64,000 nucleotides of DNA, from assembly GCF_027244095.1 (NCBI RefSeq), contig NC_069658.1:265182687-265246686 (forward strand), read 5' to 3'. The position numbers were made by a program, and so were the translations under genes. The notes beneath the pieces were generated by a model. It was not told where the DNA came from and did no database searches. It saw only the letters and a program-made list of their open reading frames with translations. This DNA is from Hemicordylus capensis. Lineage: Eukaryota > Chordata > Lepidosauria > Squamata > Cordylidae. Position 1 is the first letter of the stretch, and each line of letters starts with the position of its first letter. Shown piece by piece: positions 22,645 through 32,190 of the stretch.

Positions 22645-23590
22645 ATTTATTTGGAAGTGATACTGCTCCCTGCCCCCCATTTCCCCCACCCAGCTTACAG
22701 TTCTCCCCCACCCTATTTCCTTCGTGACCCATGGAGGTCATTGCATGCTTGACTTTGTCTTTCATGAGGCAAATTTATATTTCACAACCTATCATTTTTA
22801 AGTTTAGAGGATTTGGCAACATAATCCTAACATCTCTGCATAATTGCCGTCCCAGAATCTTGCATTATAATGATTTTGATCCTAAACAGATTTTTTTCTT
22901 CATTGTCAAGAAGAAAAGTCAGTGGACCTCAAATGGTACTGCTCTTTCTTGTCCTTCAGCTTGTTGGAAGTTAAGGACTTTGCGCTGTCTCTTGTCTCAG
23001 ACAGTGGAGGACAGACTAGTGAGTCAGAGGGCTAGAGGGTCAAGACATTGGTCATCCCTTCTCTACTGCTCTGACGCTATCCCTTTTGAAATGTAGATTG
23101 GTACTCTTAGGGATTAACTTCCTCCTTCTCTTCCCTACCTGTCCTTCTACCTTGCAACATGGCAAGCTCCTCTCCCTGCACCATGTGTGCAGAGAAGATG
23201 CAGAATCCATCTGCATCCAGCTAGATAGATAGATTAGAGATCCTAACTCCTCACTTTCCTATCTAAAATGGAGTTCCTTAATAAATGCCTTATATATTGA
23301 TCTGAAACTATGAATTGGCTCCAAGTTACTTTACTCTCAGCATACACGCATGCCTAAGTAAATTCCGCTGTGTTGTGCCTCTCTGCACTCTGCTATAATG
23401 AAAAAGGGATTCTCTCACCAAAGAGAATTCCCAACACAGCTATTATCATTCTGACTTGCAACAGACACTTGTAATTATGATCATTGTATTTTCCTTCATT
23501 GAAAAACCCTGCATTTATAAGAATGCAGTAAGTTGAAATGGGCCGTGACTGCTTCCCATCCCTTTGCTATGTTGCATAATAATTACAGAG
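21800..23590. other. No gene; (GT)n microsatellite
   Basis: A (gt)n run of about 48 bp lies at 22595-22642. No coding exon or complete repeat is recognised in the rest. Confidence 0.45.
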
Positions 23591-23596
23591 GGCCAT

Positions 23597-23900
23597 GCCT
23601 GAGCTGGTCTTGTGGAAGCAAGCATGAATTGTCCCTTTCACTAAGCAGGGTGTACCCTGGTTTTCATTTGAATGGGAGACTACATGTGAGAACTGTAAAA
23701 CATTCCCCATAGGGGATGGGGCCACTCTGGGAAGAGCAAGAAGGTTCCGAGTTTCCTCCATGGCATCTTCAAAGTAGGGCTGAGAGAGAGACACCTGCCT
23801 GCAACCTTGGAGAAGCCGCTGCCAAGTTTGTGCAGACAATACTGAGCTAGATGGACCTATGGTCTGACTCAGTGTAAGGCCGCTTCCTATGCTGCCATGA
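23597..23900 (+). repeat. 5S rRNA-headed SINE, copy 3
   Basis: The 5S-like part 'ctaagcagggtgtaccctgg' and 'tttgaatgggagactacatg' is well kept. The tRNA-like part is shortened by about 15 bp at 'gaagagcaagaaggttccga'. The tail module runs to 'ggccgcttcctatgctgcc'. Confidence 0.85.
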
Positions 23901-24084
23901 TCAGTTGTTTCAACACACCCTTAAATAAAGTATGTTCTTACTGAAAGATGAGCTAAAGTGAGGCAGTAGCAAAGCAACACACCTCGATTTCTGAAATGCT
24001 GGTTGATAACACTGTGTGTTTTTGATGTGAGCCCCACACTATCTTGTGCCTCTATCCACTATAAAGTCTGCTTAGAATAATAGA

Positions 24085-24420
24085 ATCCTTGAGTTTGAGG
24101 GGACCTTTTAGATCATTTATTCCAACTCACAACTTGAGGCAGGAAATTCAGGGCTAGAGCATCCCCAACAAATGGCGATCCAGTCTCTGCTTGGGGACTG
24201 GATAGGGACGGTCCTAAGGGACGACCCACCCCTGACAAGGGATGGCCCACCCCTCCCTAGGTAGTCCTTGGCTCCATTGCTGAACTGCTCTTGCTGCTAA
24301 AAAGTGCCTCCTATTGTTCAGCTGAAATCTCCTGTTACTTAAGCCAATTAGTTCTAATCGAGGCTTCTGGTGTAGCAGCGAACAAGTTTTTGTCCTCTTC
24401 GTTGTGACAGCACCTGTTGT
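24085..24420 (-). mobile_element. CR1-like LINE, 3' end
   Basis: Read on plus, it begins 'atagaatccttgagtttgag' and continues 'ttttagatcatttattccaa', 'gctagagcatccccaacaaa' and 'tgaaatctcctgttacttaa'. This is the reversed 3' region typical of amniote CR1 elements, which end in tandem 'attctatga'-type octamers. A local duplication (gacggtcctaagggacgacc) lies inside. Confidence 0.65.
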
Positions 24421-24699
24421 GAACCAAGCCTGCTTTGTACACTAGATATGCTCCGGAGCTAGCACTGGAAATTAGGCTTGTTTCACCAGTGTCACCAAGT
24501 GATCAGTTCTTTATACGGTGAACATGTATGTTCTGGGCTCGAGGGTAGAAAGAAGACCAAAAACTCTGACATAATTCAATGGGCTTTATTGAGTACTAGT
24601 ATTTTTAAGCCCGTTATAATAACGGGCGCTAGCCTTTTTACCCCCCTTTATGTGTTCTTCATCTCTTTTTCCTTTTTTTTTTGGTGTGTGTGTTTGTTT

Positions 24700-25530
24700 G
24701 TCTCTCCTGTCCCACCCTCCCTCCTGCCCCACACTCTGGCCTCTCTTCCTCCCCCTCCCACCCCGCTCGCACCCTCCCCTTCCTGTCAGCCTCCTGCCCC
24801 AGTCCCTCCTGCCACCCCACTCCCTCTTGCCCTTCCCTTCCCCCTCCCCCTGCCTAACTCCCTCTTGCCCTCCCCCCTCTTGCCCTTTCCCCTCCTCCTG
24901 CCCCACTCCCTCTTGCCCTCCCCCATGACCCACTCCCTCTTGCCCCATTCCCTCTTGCCCTTCCCTTCCCCCTCCCCCTGCCTAACTCCCTCTTGCCCTT
25001 CCCCCTCTTGCCCTTTCCCCTCCTCCTGCCCCACTCCCTCTTGCCCTCCCCCATGACCCACTCCCTCTTGCCCCATTCCCTCTTGCCCTTCCTCCTCCCC
25101 CCTGCCCCACTCCCTCTTGCCCTCTCCCCTCCCCATGCCCCACTCCCTCTTGCCCCTCCACCCTGACCCTCTCCCTCTTGGCCCTTCCTCTTCCCCCCTG
25201 CCCCACTCCTTCTTGCCCTCCCCCGCCCTACTCCCTCTTGCCCTCCCCCCTCCCCACTCCCTATTGCCCTCCTCCCTGCCCCATTCCCTCTTGCCCTCCC
25301 CCTCCCCCCTGACCCACTCCCTCTTGGCCCACTCCCTCCTGCCCTCCCCCACTCTCTCTTGCCCCTCCACTCTGACCCACTCCCTCCTCCTCCCTGCCCC
25401 ATTCCCTCTTGCCCTCCCCCCTCCCCCACTCCCTATTGCCCTTCTCCCTGCCCCAGTCCCTCTTGCCCTCCCCCCTCCAACCCTCCCTCTTGCCCTCCCC
25501 CATCCCCACTTGCCCTCCCCCCTTCCCCCT
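24700..25530. repeat. C/T-rich minisatellite inside the Helitron
   Basis: It is built from variations of 'ccactccctcttgccct'. A higher-order period of 128 bp is exact in part: 'catgacccactccctcttg' begins at about 24924 and again at about 25052, and 'tgcctaactccctcttg' at 24851 and 24979. Stop codons are rare in every frame because of composition, so long Gly/Arg/Glu-rich or Pro/Ser/Leu-rich open frames here are not evidence of a protein. The minus strand is G-run rich. Confidence 0.88.
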
Positions 25531-25579
25531 CTCCCCTGCCCAGAAGAGTCTTGCGCTCCACCCCCCACCCGGCAACTTT

Positions 25580-26250
25580 ACTCACTGTTTTGAATGCGAA
25601 GGAGAAAGGAGCTCGCAAGCAGAGCTCCTTTCTCGGCCAAGCCTCTTCCCGGACTGTTGCATTGGGCGTAAAGGACGCCTATTGCGTCCATAGCGGCAGT
25701 CTGGGCAGTGTCTTTGCCGGGAGAGGAGCTCTTTTCGTGAGCTCCTTTTTCCTCGCTGGTTCTTCTTCGGGTAAGGAGGTCTCGGGCAGCTGGGTGGGCG
25801 GTTGGCGGCGGCCACCGCGGAGGCATTTTCCTGGGGCATGTTGGCTCTAGTTCATGTGTGGGGGAGCGCGGAAGGCGGGATCGGGCTCCTGGGAGGGCGG
25901 TTGGCGGCGGCCGCCGCGGTGGCACTTTCCTGGGCCATGTTGGCCCTTGTTCATGTGGGGGGGTGCAGGGAAGTCGGGCTCTAGTGCGGGGAAGTCGGGC
26001 CCCAAGGTCCCCCCCCCGCCCAGCTTTAGCGGCGACGCCAAGCCTCAGCTCCCCCGCCGCCTCTTTCCCCTCCGCCTCTTTCCTATCTTCGCGGCGGCCC
26101 CGCCGTTTCCCTCGCCGCCTCTTCCCGGCTTCTTCTGAGCGGCCGCTTCTGGCCGCCCAACATGGCCGCCGGGTGCTGGCGGTCATGCCTCCCTCAGCGT
26201 GTTCTGGGCATGCACTCCGCACATGCCCAGAACCGCCGAGGTAGGCACGA
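25580..26250. other. CpG-rich Helitron cargo, possible captured promoter
   Basis: This block is dense in CpG and hairpins. Examples are the GAGAAAGGAGCTC / GAGCTCCTTTCTC stem (25602-25614 with 25622-25634), a tandem pair of about 98 bp starting 'gggcggttggcggcggcc' (25797 and 25895), and a 12-bp-arm hairpin at 26201-26233. It lies between the Helitron ends, so by position it is transposon cargo. Whether it was copied from a host CpG island cannot be decided by eye. Confidence 0.55.
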
Positions 26251-26257
26251 ACACACT

Positions 26258-26287
26258 CTTGGTGTCCGTCCACGGACGGACACCAAG
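26258..26287. repeat. Subterminal hairpin at the Helitron 5' end
   Basis: Two 13-bp perfect arms, CTTGGTGTCCGTC and GACGGACACCAAG, enclose a 4-nt loop, 17 bp from the element's 5' end. Helitrons normally need only a 3' hairpin, so this is an extra feature of the copy or family. Confidence 0.85.
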
Positions 26288-26525
26288 CGTTTTATTAGAG
26301 AGGATAACAAATGGTCAGAACAACGGCACCAATCTAACTGAGCAGGAAACAATCAATCATGGCTACTAGTAATAACAAAGCAGTGTTCCTAACTATCATG
26401 TGTGTGGGGAAGCATGTAAGGTCAGTATTAATTTATCTAAAGCCTAACACAAATCAGAGACAGACGGAAAAAGGAAGGGTAAGGTAGGGAAGGCATTCAA
26501 GAACGGAATGGTCAGGAGTTAGTAG

Positions 26526-26822
26526 GGGAACATAGGAAGCTGCCATATATTGAGTCAGACCATAGGTCCATCTAGCTCAGTATTGTCTTCACAGACTGGC
26601 AGTGTCTGCTCCAAGGTTATAGGCAGGAATCTCTCTCAGCCCTATATTGGAGATGCCAGGGAGGGAACTTGGAGCCTTCTGCTCTTCCCAGAGTGGCTCC
26701 ATCCCCTATGGGGAATATCTTACAGTGTTCACAATCAGGTCTCCTATTCATATGCAACCAGGGCGGACCTGCTTAGCTAAGGGGATAAGTCATGCTTGTT
26801 ACCACAGGACCAGCTCTCCTTT
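26526..26822 (-). repeat. 5S rRNA-headed SINE, copy 4
   Basis: It is reversed: plus reads 'gaacataggaagctgccata' first and ends with the 5S part as 'gacctgcttagctaagg' and 'caggaccagctctcc'. All three modules (5S head, tRNA-like middle, shared tail) are present. Confidence 0.87.
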
Positions 26823-26889
26823 CTAAGACCAGAGGGAGGAGAAATGGGAAGGGGAGCGGAAACCAAGGCCGTAGAAGCAGCATATTACT

Positions 26890-27126
26890 AAGAGCCAGCA
26901 TGGTGTAGTGGTTAGAGTGCTGGACTAGGACCGGGGAGACCCGAGTTCAAATCCCCATTCAGCCATGAAACTAGCTGGGTGACTCTGGGCCAGTCACTTC
27001 TCTCTCAGCCTAACGTACTTCACAGGGTTGTTGTGAAAGAGAAACTCAAGTATGTAGTACACCACTCTGGGCTCCTTGGAGGAAGAGCGGGATATAAATG
27101 TAATAATAATAATAATAATAATAATA
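26890..27126 (+). repeat. tRNA-derived SINE, near-complete
   Basis: The head 'agccagcatggtgtagtggt' and 'gagttcaaatccccattc' carries A- and B-box-like motifs. The body has 'gggtgactctgggccagtca' and 'ttcacagggttgttgtgaaa'. The end 'ggaggaagagcgggatataa' runs into an (aat)n tail. A reversed copy lies at 61911-62143, and partial copies at about 7645, 17050 and 38885. It is one of the common squamate tRNA SINE families (Squam1-like), named from memory only. Confidence 0.85.
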
Positions 27127-27129
27127 TGT

Positions 27130-28195
27130 ACCAGGTCGTGGCGTGGAACAGCAAGTGTGCGTAGCTTGGGTCCGATGATTAGGAGCGGAGTTCAGGCAGG
27201 CCTCAGGCATTTATGATGGATATTGCTGGAGGTAGACAGAAATTTCTCTGATCTCTAGCCCTGCGGTAGGATATCCAGTAATTGCTTGTCTATGTCAAGA
27301 AGAACTTTTGCTTCAGCCTCACAGTTTAGCAACACGTTCAGGAATGAGTAGCTCTGCTTGTTGGGCAAAGCTTACTGCAACTAAACCCAGAGAGCTGGGT
27401 TCTTATAGTCAGTTGATCCTTTGATCTAGATGTAGAGTTTTCTCAAGATATCAGCATCCTTCCTGAATCTCAAAATTTTGTTTTACTCATGACAATGTCT
27501 ATTTGTCTGAGGAAATTGTCTCTTGGTGTTCTCAGAATAATCTGCACTTCTGAGCTTTGCAGATGGGCATTCTCTCTTGTCCACAGACTTCTGGCATCTC
27601 TGCCTCAAAGAGTGTTAAAAGTCAAAGGTGTTAAGAAGGAAGAGCCTAAGCTATATGTGTGAGACAGCAATTAAATCACTTCTTGTGTAAATCTACCTAG
27701 TGTGTAATTCTAAAAACATTCAAAAGTAACAGCAAAAGGATATATATATATGAGTCTGGTACTCAATGCATCTGATTAAGGCAAGCAGTGTAGGTTACAC
27801 TAACATTGTCAATACCCTTCCATAGGAAATGCAGGATTATCTCCTGCCTTCCCAAGGCAATCACCAAAGTAACAAAGCAGATACAATTTGGCTTGTTTCT
27901 TATGAGGCAATCATTTCACTCAGAGTTCAGGCATCAATCAATTTCTTAATAAAGTAGAATCGGACACAGGCCTTGATTTCACATAATTTTTGATTTGTAA
28001 CTCTGGGCCCAGTGTGGTAGCCAGGGTGGCCACAACACACCTGAAGAATCATGTGCTAACATCATGTCCCCCTCCAATCTTCCCTTCTACAAGCTAAGCA
28101 TACCCAGTTTCTCATAGGGCTTGCCATATTTGCTGCCCTCCTCTAACCCCATTCCAGTTTGTCTCCAGGCCTCTTAAAAGTGCAGCTCTCAGAAA
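27130..28195. other. No gene recognised
   Basis: AT-moderate DNA without a recognisable exon or repeat. It may include the undetermined 5' edge of the DIRS fossil that follows. Confidence 0.4.
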
Positions 28196-31100
28196 GGCGG
28201 TGCTTTTTTCCGGGGAATAGGGAGGTCATCCTCCACACGATGGGTTTATCAGCTTCTGCATGCTCTGAGACAGGACCAATCAAAATTCAGGCAGGCTAGT
28301 TCCTAGTAAGGCAGCTGTCAGTCAATCCCCAGTTCCAGTCCTGTCTCACTCAGTTAGACAGCTCTTGGTTTGAGCTCTTGCTCAGGAATCGCTTTAATTT
28401 ATTTGTATCAGGCTAGTTCTTTCCCTTCCTTAAATTCCTTTCTTCTGTGTGCAAGGGTGGGAAGGGAGTTGTCCCCCCCCCTCTATTTTTTAGTTGGAAA
28501 ATTGTCTTTTATGGCAATTCAGCATTTTTTGGTCTAAATTGATTCTTGTTCTTTGTATCAACTGATATTTTCATTTGAAATTGGTTTAATTGGCTCTTTT
28601 GTATTTTCATTCTATTCTTTGACTAGTCCTTTGTTACTCTATTATGGAAATCTCTCAGCTGAGTGATATGCTGAAGGGTTCCCTATCAAAGGGACCCTTT
28701 TCTGAATTAAGGGGCATAGACCCCAAAAAGGATCTCCTATCTGCACCTAAAAGGCCCCATTAACTGTCTCTCCTGAGAGAGAGAGGAACCACACGTCCAT
28801 TATCTTGTCAGAGTGGGCTGGCGCCTCAGAGCAAACGGTTTAAACCGCCATTCTAGAGAAGCCGCATAAAAAGGTGGCAAAAAAGACTAAACACCTCATG
28901 GAGGTGGAGGGGGATAAAAGGAAGAGGACAGAGGCAGAAAGGGCTAAAAGGAGGGGGAAAATTAAACTTTCTGCTGGGGCGCCACTGAGCAAGATACTTA
29001 AAATACAAGCGGTACAAAGTCAACAGCCTCTTCGTTGCCCACCTGATTTGCCCACTAAAACTGAGAGCACTCCGCCCGCCATCTTGGAGCTTGCTCAGTC
29101 AATCCCCACGTCTGTCTCTTCCATAGTGCCTGCTACAACAGCTAAACACTGTTTCACAACAAATTCCTGTAGCCACTTTGAGACATCGTGAGGGATAAAA
29201 AGTGGAATAGAACTCACATCATTGGTTGGAGTGGGTGGCGGTGCTGCCAGCAGCGGTGGGGATCAGGCCTCTATTTTCCAAGGGGGGAACAATCTGGTCA
29301 GACAGGTCAGGTGCATATGGTAGCAATGGCGTGGATAGAAGCTGAAACTCCAGTGTGGCCGGTACATTATGGGCAGGAGCTAGCAAGCTAGACCCCTGAC
29401 CGTTAGATTGATCTGAGATGGCAGTTCCTGCTGCCTCTTCTGTACCTGTACCACCCCTCCATGTCTGTGCCCCCAGTTTTGCCTCCCAGACGTCCTGCCC
29501 GCCCCTCCTTTTAATCTTCCCCAGACTCTAGACCTTCAAGATAGGCTATTCCTTTAGGGGAAAGGCAGAGAAAAATTTCTCATAAAAGGAGAGCTGTGAC
29601 TCCTTCCTCCCCTTCCTCATCAGAGTGGACAAGGACTCTGCTCCAGTGCCTGGTCCTCCCATTACTGTGCCACCACCATGTAACTCTATGGTGCTCATGG
29701 TTCCTGGTTTGCCAGCACAGCCCAGTTTGGGGTCTGCATCCCCAATCAGATTCTGCCTCTCCTGTTACTAAGTCTTCTGAGTCTGAGAAAGAGGAATGGG
29801 GGCTATCTGATGAGCAGGCTGCCCCAGAGCTGCCCAATTCTACATGCCTTTTCACCATGACAGATTTTGAAGTTCTGTTGTTTAAGGCAAAGTAGGCCAT
29901 TAAGGACATTCCTAAGGATACTGCTACCACAGTAACATCAGGCTTGTACCAAGAAGTTTCCCCAGCTACAGCTACAGCAGCAGCCACCATACCATTCCCT
30001 TTACTGTTCAAGGATGTCATGTTAACTGAATGGGATGCGCTGGTTTCAGCTAAACCTGCGTTCTCCTTCCCCAAAAAAGCTCTATAAGTTGCCTAATGAT
30101 ATTATGTCTCTTTTAGCTGTTCCTGTGGTAGATGCTCCTGTGGCACAGCTCATGTCAGGAGTGTTGATGAGTAAGGAGCGAGACAAACAGCTTAAGTTTC
30201 CAGAGGACAAAAGGCTGACCATCTGCTTAGGAATGGCCATGAGGTATCTGCTATCATCATCAGGGCTTCCATGACGAATTCAGTCCTTGCGCGAGCTTCC
30301 ATCCTTTGGGCCAAAGAGCTGGTGCAGAATATCCCTCCCAAAAATGTTAAATTGAATCAGGGCATCAATAAACTTGCCAAGGCCGCTGACCTCATGGTGG
30401 ATTCAAGTCTGGACTGTATCCAGCATGCCTCCCAAGCTATGGCCTCTAGCATGACAGTACACAGAGGCCTCTGGCTCAAGAACTGGCACGTAGATCATAA
30501 TTCTAAGATTACCTTAGCTGTCATTCCATTCTTGGGGGGAAAGCTATTTGGGGACTCTTTGGATCTGGTTCTAGTGGAGACCAAAGATAAAAAGAAGGCC
30601 ATGCTGGCTGGTTGCAAGGGTTGTCTCAGGCCATTTAGAGTAGTGCCTCCTATTCATCTTTCTTTCGTCCCTACAGGGCTTAAACCAACCTCCAGCACAA
30701 CAGTTCAGAGACAGTTTCAGAGACAACCGGACCAACAACTACAAACCATCGTGGAGCCAATCTTAGAATGCTTGAGGTCAAGGCACAGTCAGAAACCAGC
30801 AGGACAGGCCTTTCCTTTCCACTTCAGCTCAGGAAAACTGTAAGCAATGAGCCGATCTTGGTTGGGGGCAGGCTTCTGTGTTTTTCAGAGGCCTGGGCGA
30901 ACAGCACCCCCAGTCGCTCGGTGTTAGAGATGGTTCGTTACGGCTACCCAATATATTTCATGTCTCCTTCTCCTGATTTTTATTTGAAAACTCCAAAGTC
31001 ACAAGATCAAACAAAGAGAGTCTTGATGGATCAGGCTATTCAACATCTGCTGGAGATACAAGCTATAGAACCAGTTCCATCAACCTCATTATGTTCAGGC

Positions 31101-31397
31101 ATTTATTCTTTGCTCTTACTGGTGCCAAAGAAGGATGGGCCATGGTGGGCGATCCTGGACTTGAAATGCCTCAATGTGAGGAAGAGATCATTTTGAATGG
31201 AATCCCTCAAGTCGATCAAGGATGTAGTCCAAGCCAAGGACTTCCTGGCGCAGGGGCATAACAAGGCTGGAGTGGGCCCAGAGACAAAATTTTAAAAAGG
31301 GCCCCCCAAAACAGGGGGCAGGGATGTTTTCAGGGCACTGAGTGCCACCCACGGCCACCCCCCATTTCCTGGATTTTTACATGATGTGCAGTGTGGA

Positions 31398-31698
31398 GAT
31401 AGGAACATAGGAAACTGCCATATCCTGAGCCAGACCATTGGTCTATCTAGCTCAGTATTGTCTTCACAGACTGGCAGCGGCTTCTCCAAGGTTGCAGGCA
31501 GGAATCTCTCTCAGCCCTATCTTGGAGGAGCCAGAGAGGGAACTTGAAACCTTCTGCTCTTCCCAGAGCGGCTTCATCCCCTGAGGGGAATATCTTGCAG
31601 TGCTCACACATCAAGTCTCCCATTCATATGCAACCAGGACAGACCCTGCTTAGCTATGGGGACAAGTCATGCTTGCTACCACAAGACCAGCTCTCCTC
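31398..31698 (-). repeat. 5S rRNA-headed SINE, copy 5
   Basis: Reversed and nearly complete: 'gataggaacataggaaactg' at the left, then 'gaccctgcttagctatggg' and 'agaccagctctcctctcc' at the right. It lies inside the hAT element, which lies inside the DIRS fossil. Confidence 0.87.
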
Positions 31699-31705
31699 TC
31701 CAGTG

Positions 31706-32190
31706 GCTGCGCCGGGGGCAGCAGGAGCCGAGCGAGCAACAGCACTAATTGGGCACACTTGAGGAGAGAGAAGAGGGGGCGCATGGCACGCTGCTGCTGA
31801 ACATGTGGTCATGGCTGGGGCTCACAGCTGCGCCGGGGGCAGCAGAAGGAGCCGAGCAAGCAACAGCACTAAAGTTGGGTGCCACACACACACTCTTGAG
31901 GAAATAGAAGAGGCAAGGGGTGTGCTGCCGCGGACCATGCGGTCATGGCCAGGGCCGGCAGCTGAGCCAGTGAGGGGGACCAGGAGCCCGCATGGCCAAG
32001 CAAGAAACAACAGCAGCAGCAGTTGGGGAGGGTCGCCGCCAAACACACACATGAGAGAGGAGAGGGGGCACACCACGGTGGACCATGTGGTCATGGCCAG
32101 TGCCAGGGCCAGCAGCAGCCGAGCAACAGCCTGTTGCAGCACTAAGTTGGGGTCCGGCGTGCCGTGGCTAAGCTTGTTACCAACAATACG
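31706..32190. repeat. GC-rich minisatellite, ~121-140-bp units
   Basis: About four diverged units begin 'gctgcgccgggggcagc' (31706, 31827) or variants near 31965 and 32100. Each contains 'gtggtcatggc' and 'agcaacagcacta'-like words. It is internal to the hAT copy and absent from the other copies in the window. Confidence 0.75.

Larger units (their letters stand above)
24596..26304 (-). mobile_element. Non-autonomous Helitron, 1.7 kb
   Basis: On the minus strand the element starts TCCTCTCTAATAAAACGC and ends in a perfect hairpin, GCCCGTTATAATAACGGGC (24609-24627), followed 9 nt later by CTAG. It sits between A and T with no target duplication. A 5' TC with an A/T-rich start, a 3' hairpin about 10 nt before CTRR, and an A^T target are the three Helitron hallmarks. 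The 5' end resembles the vertebrate HeliBat type from memory. No Rep/helicase frame is present. The cargo is a pyrimidine-rich minisatellite (24700-25530) and a CpG-rich block (25580-26250). A second, unrelated-ended Helitron lies at 56289-56826. Confidence 0.82.

Noticed and set aside
24786-25568. Long open frames on both strands (up to about 260 codons), Gly/Arg/Glu-rich or Pro/Ser/Leu-rich
   Set aside because: They fall in the C/T-rich minisatellite, where composition excludes stop codons in several frames at once. There is no domain, and the frames interrupt each other on both strands.
29580-30074. Minus-strand open frame of about 160 codons
   Set aside because: It lies antisense to the gag-like region of the DIRS fossil and shows no domain.
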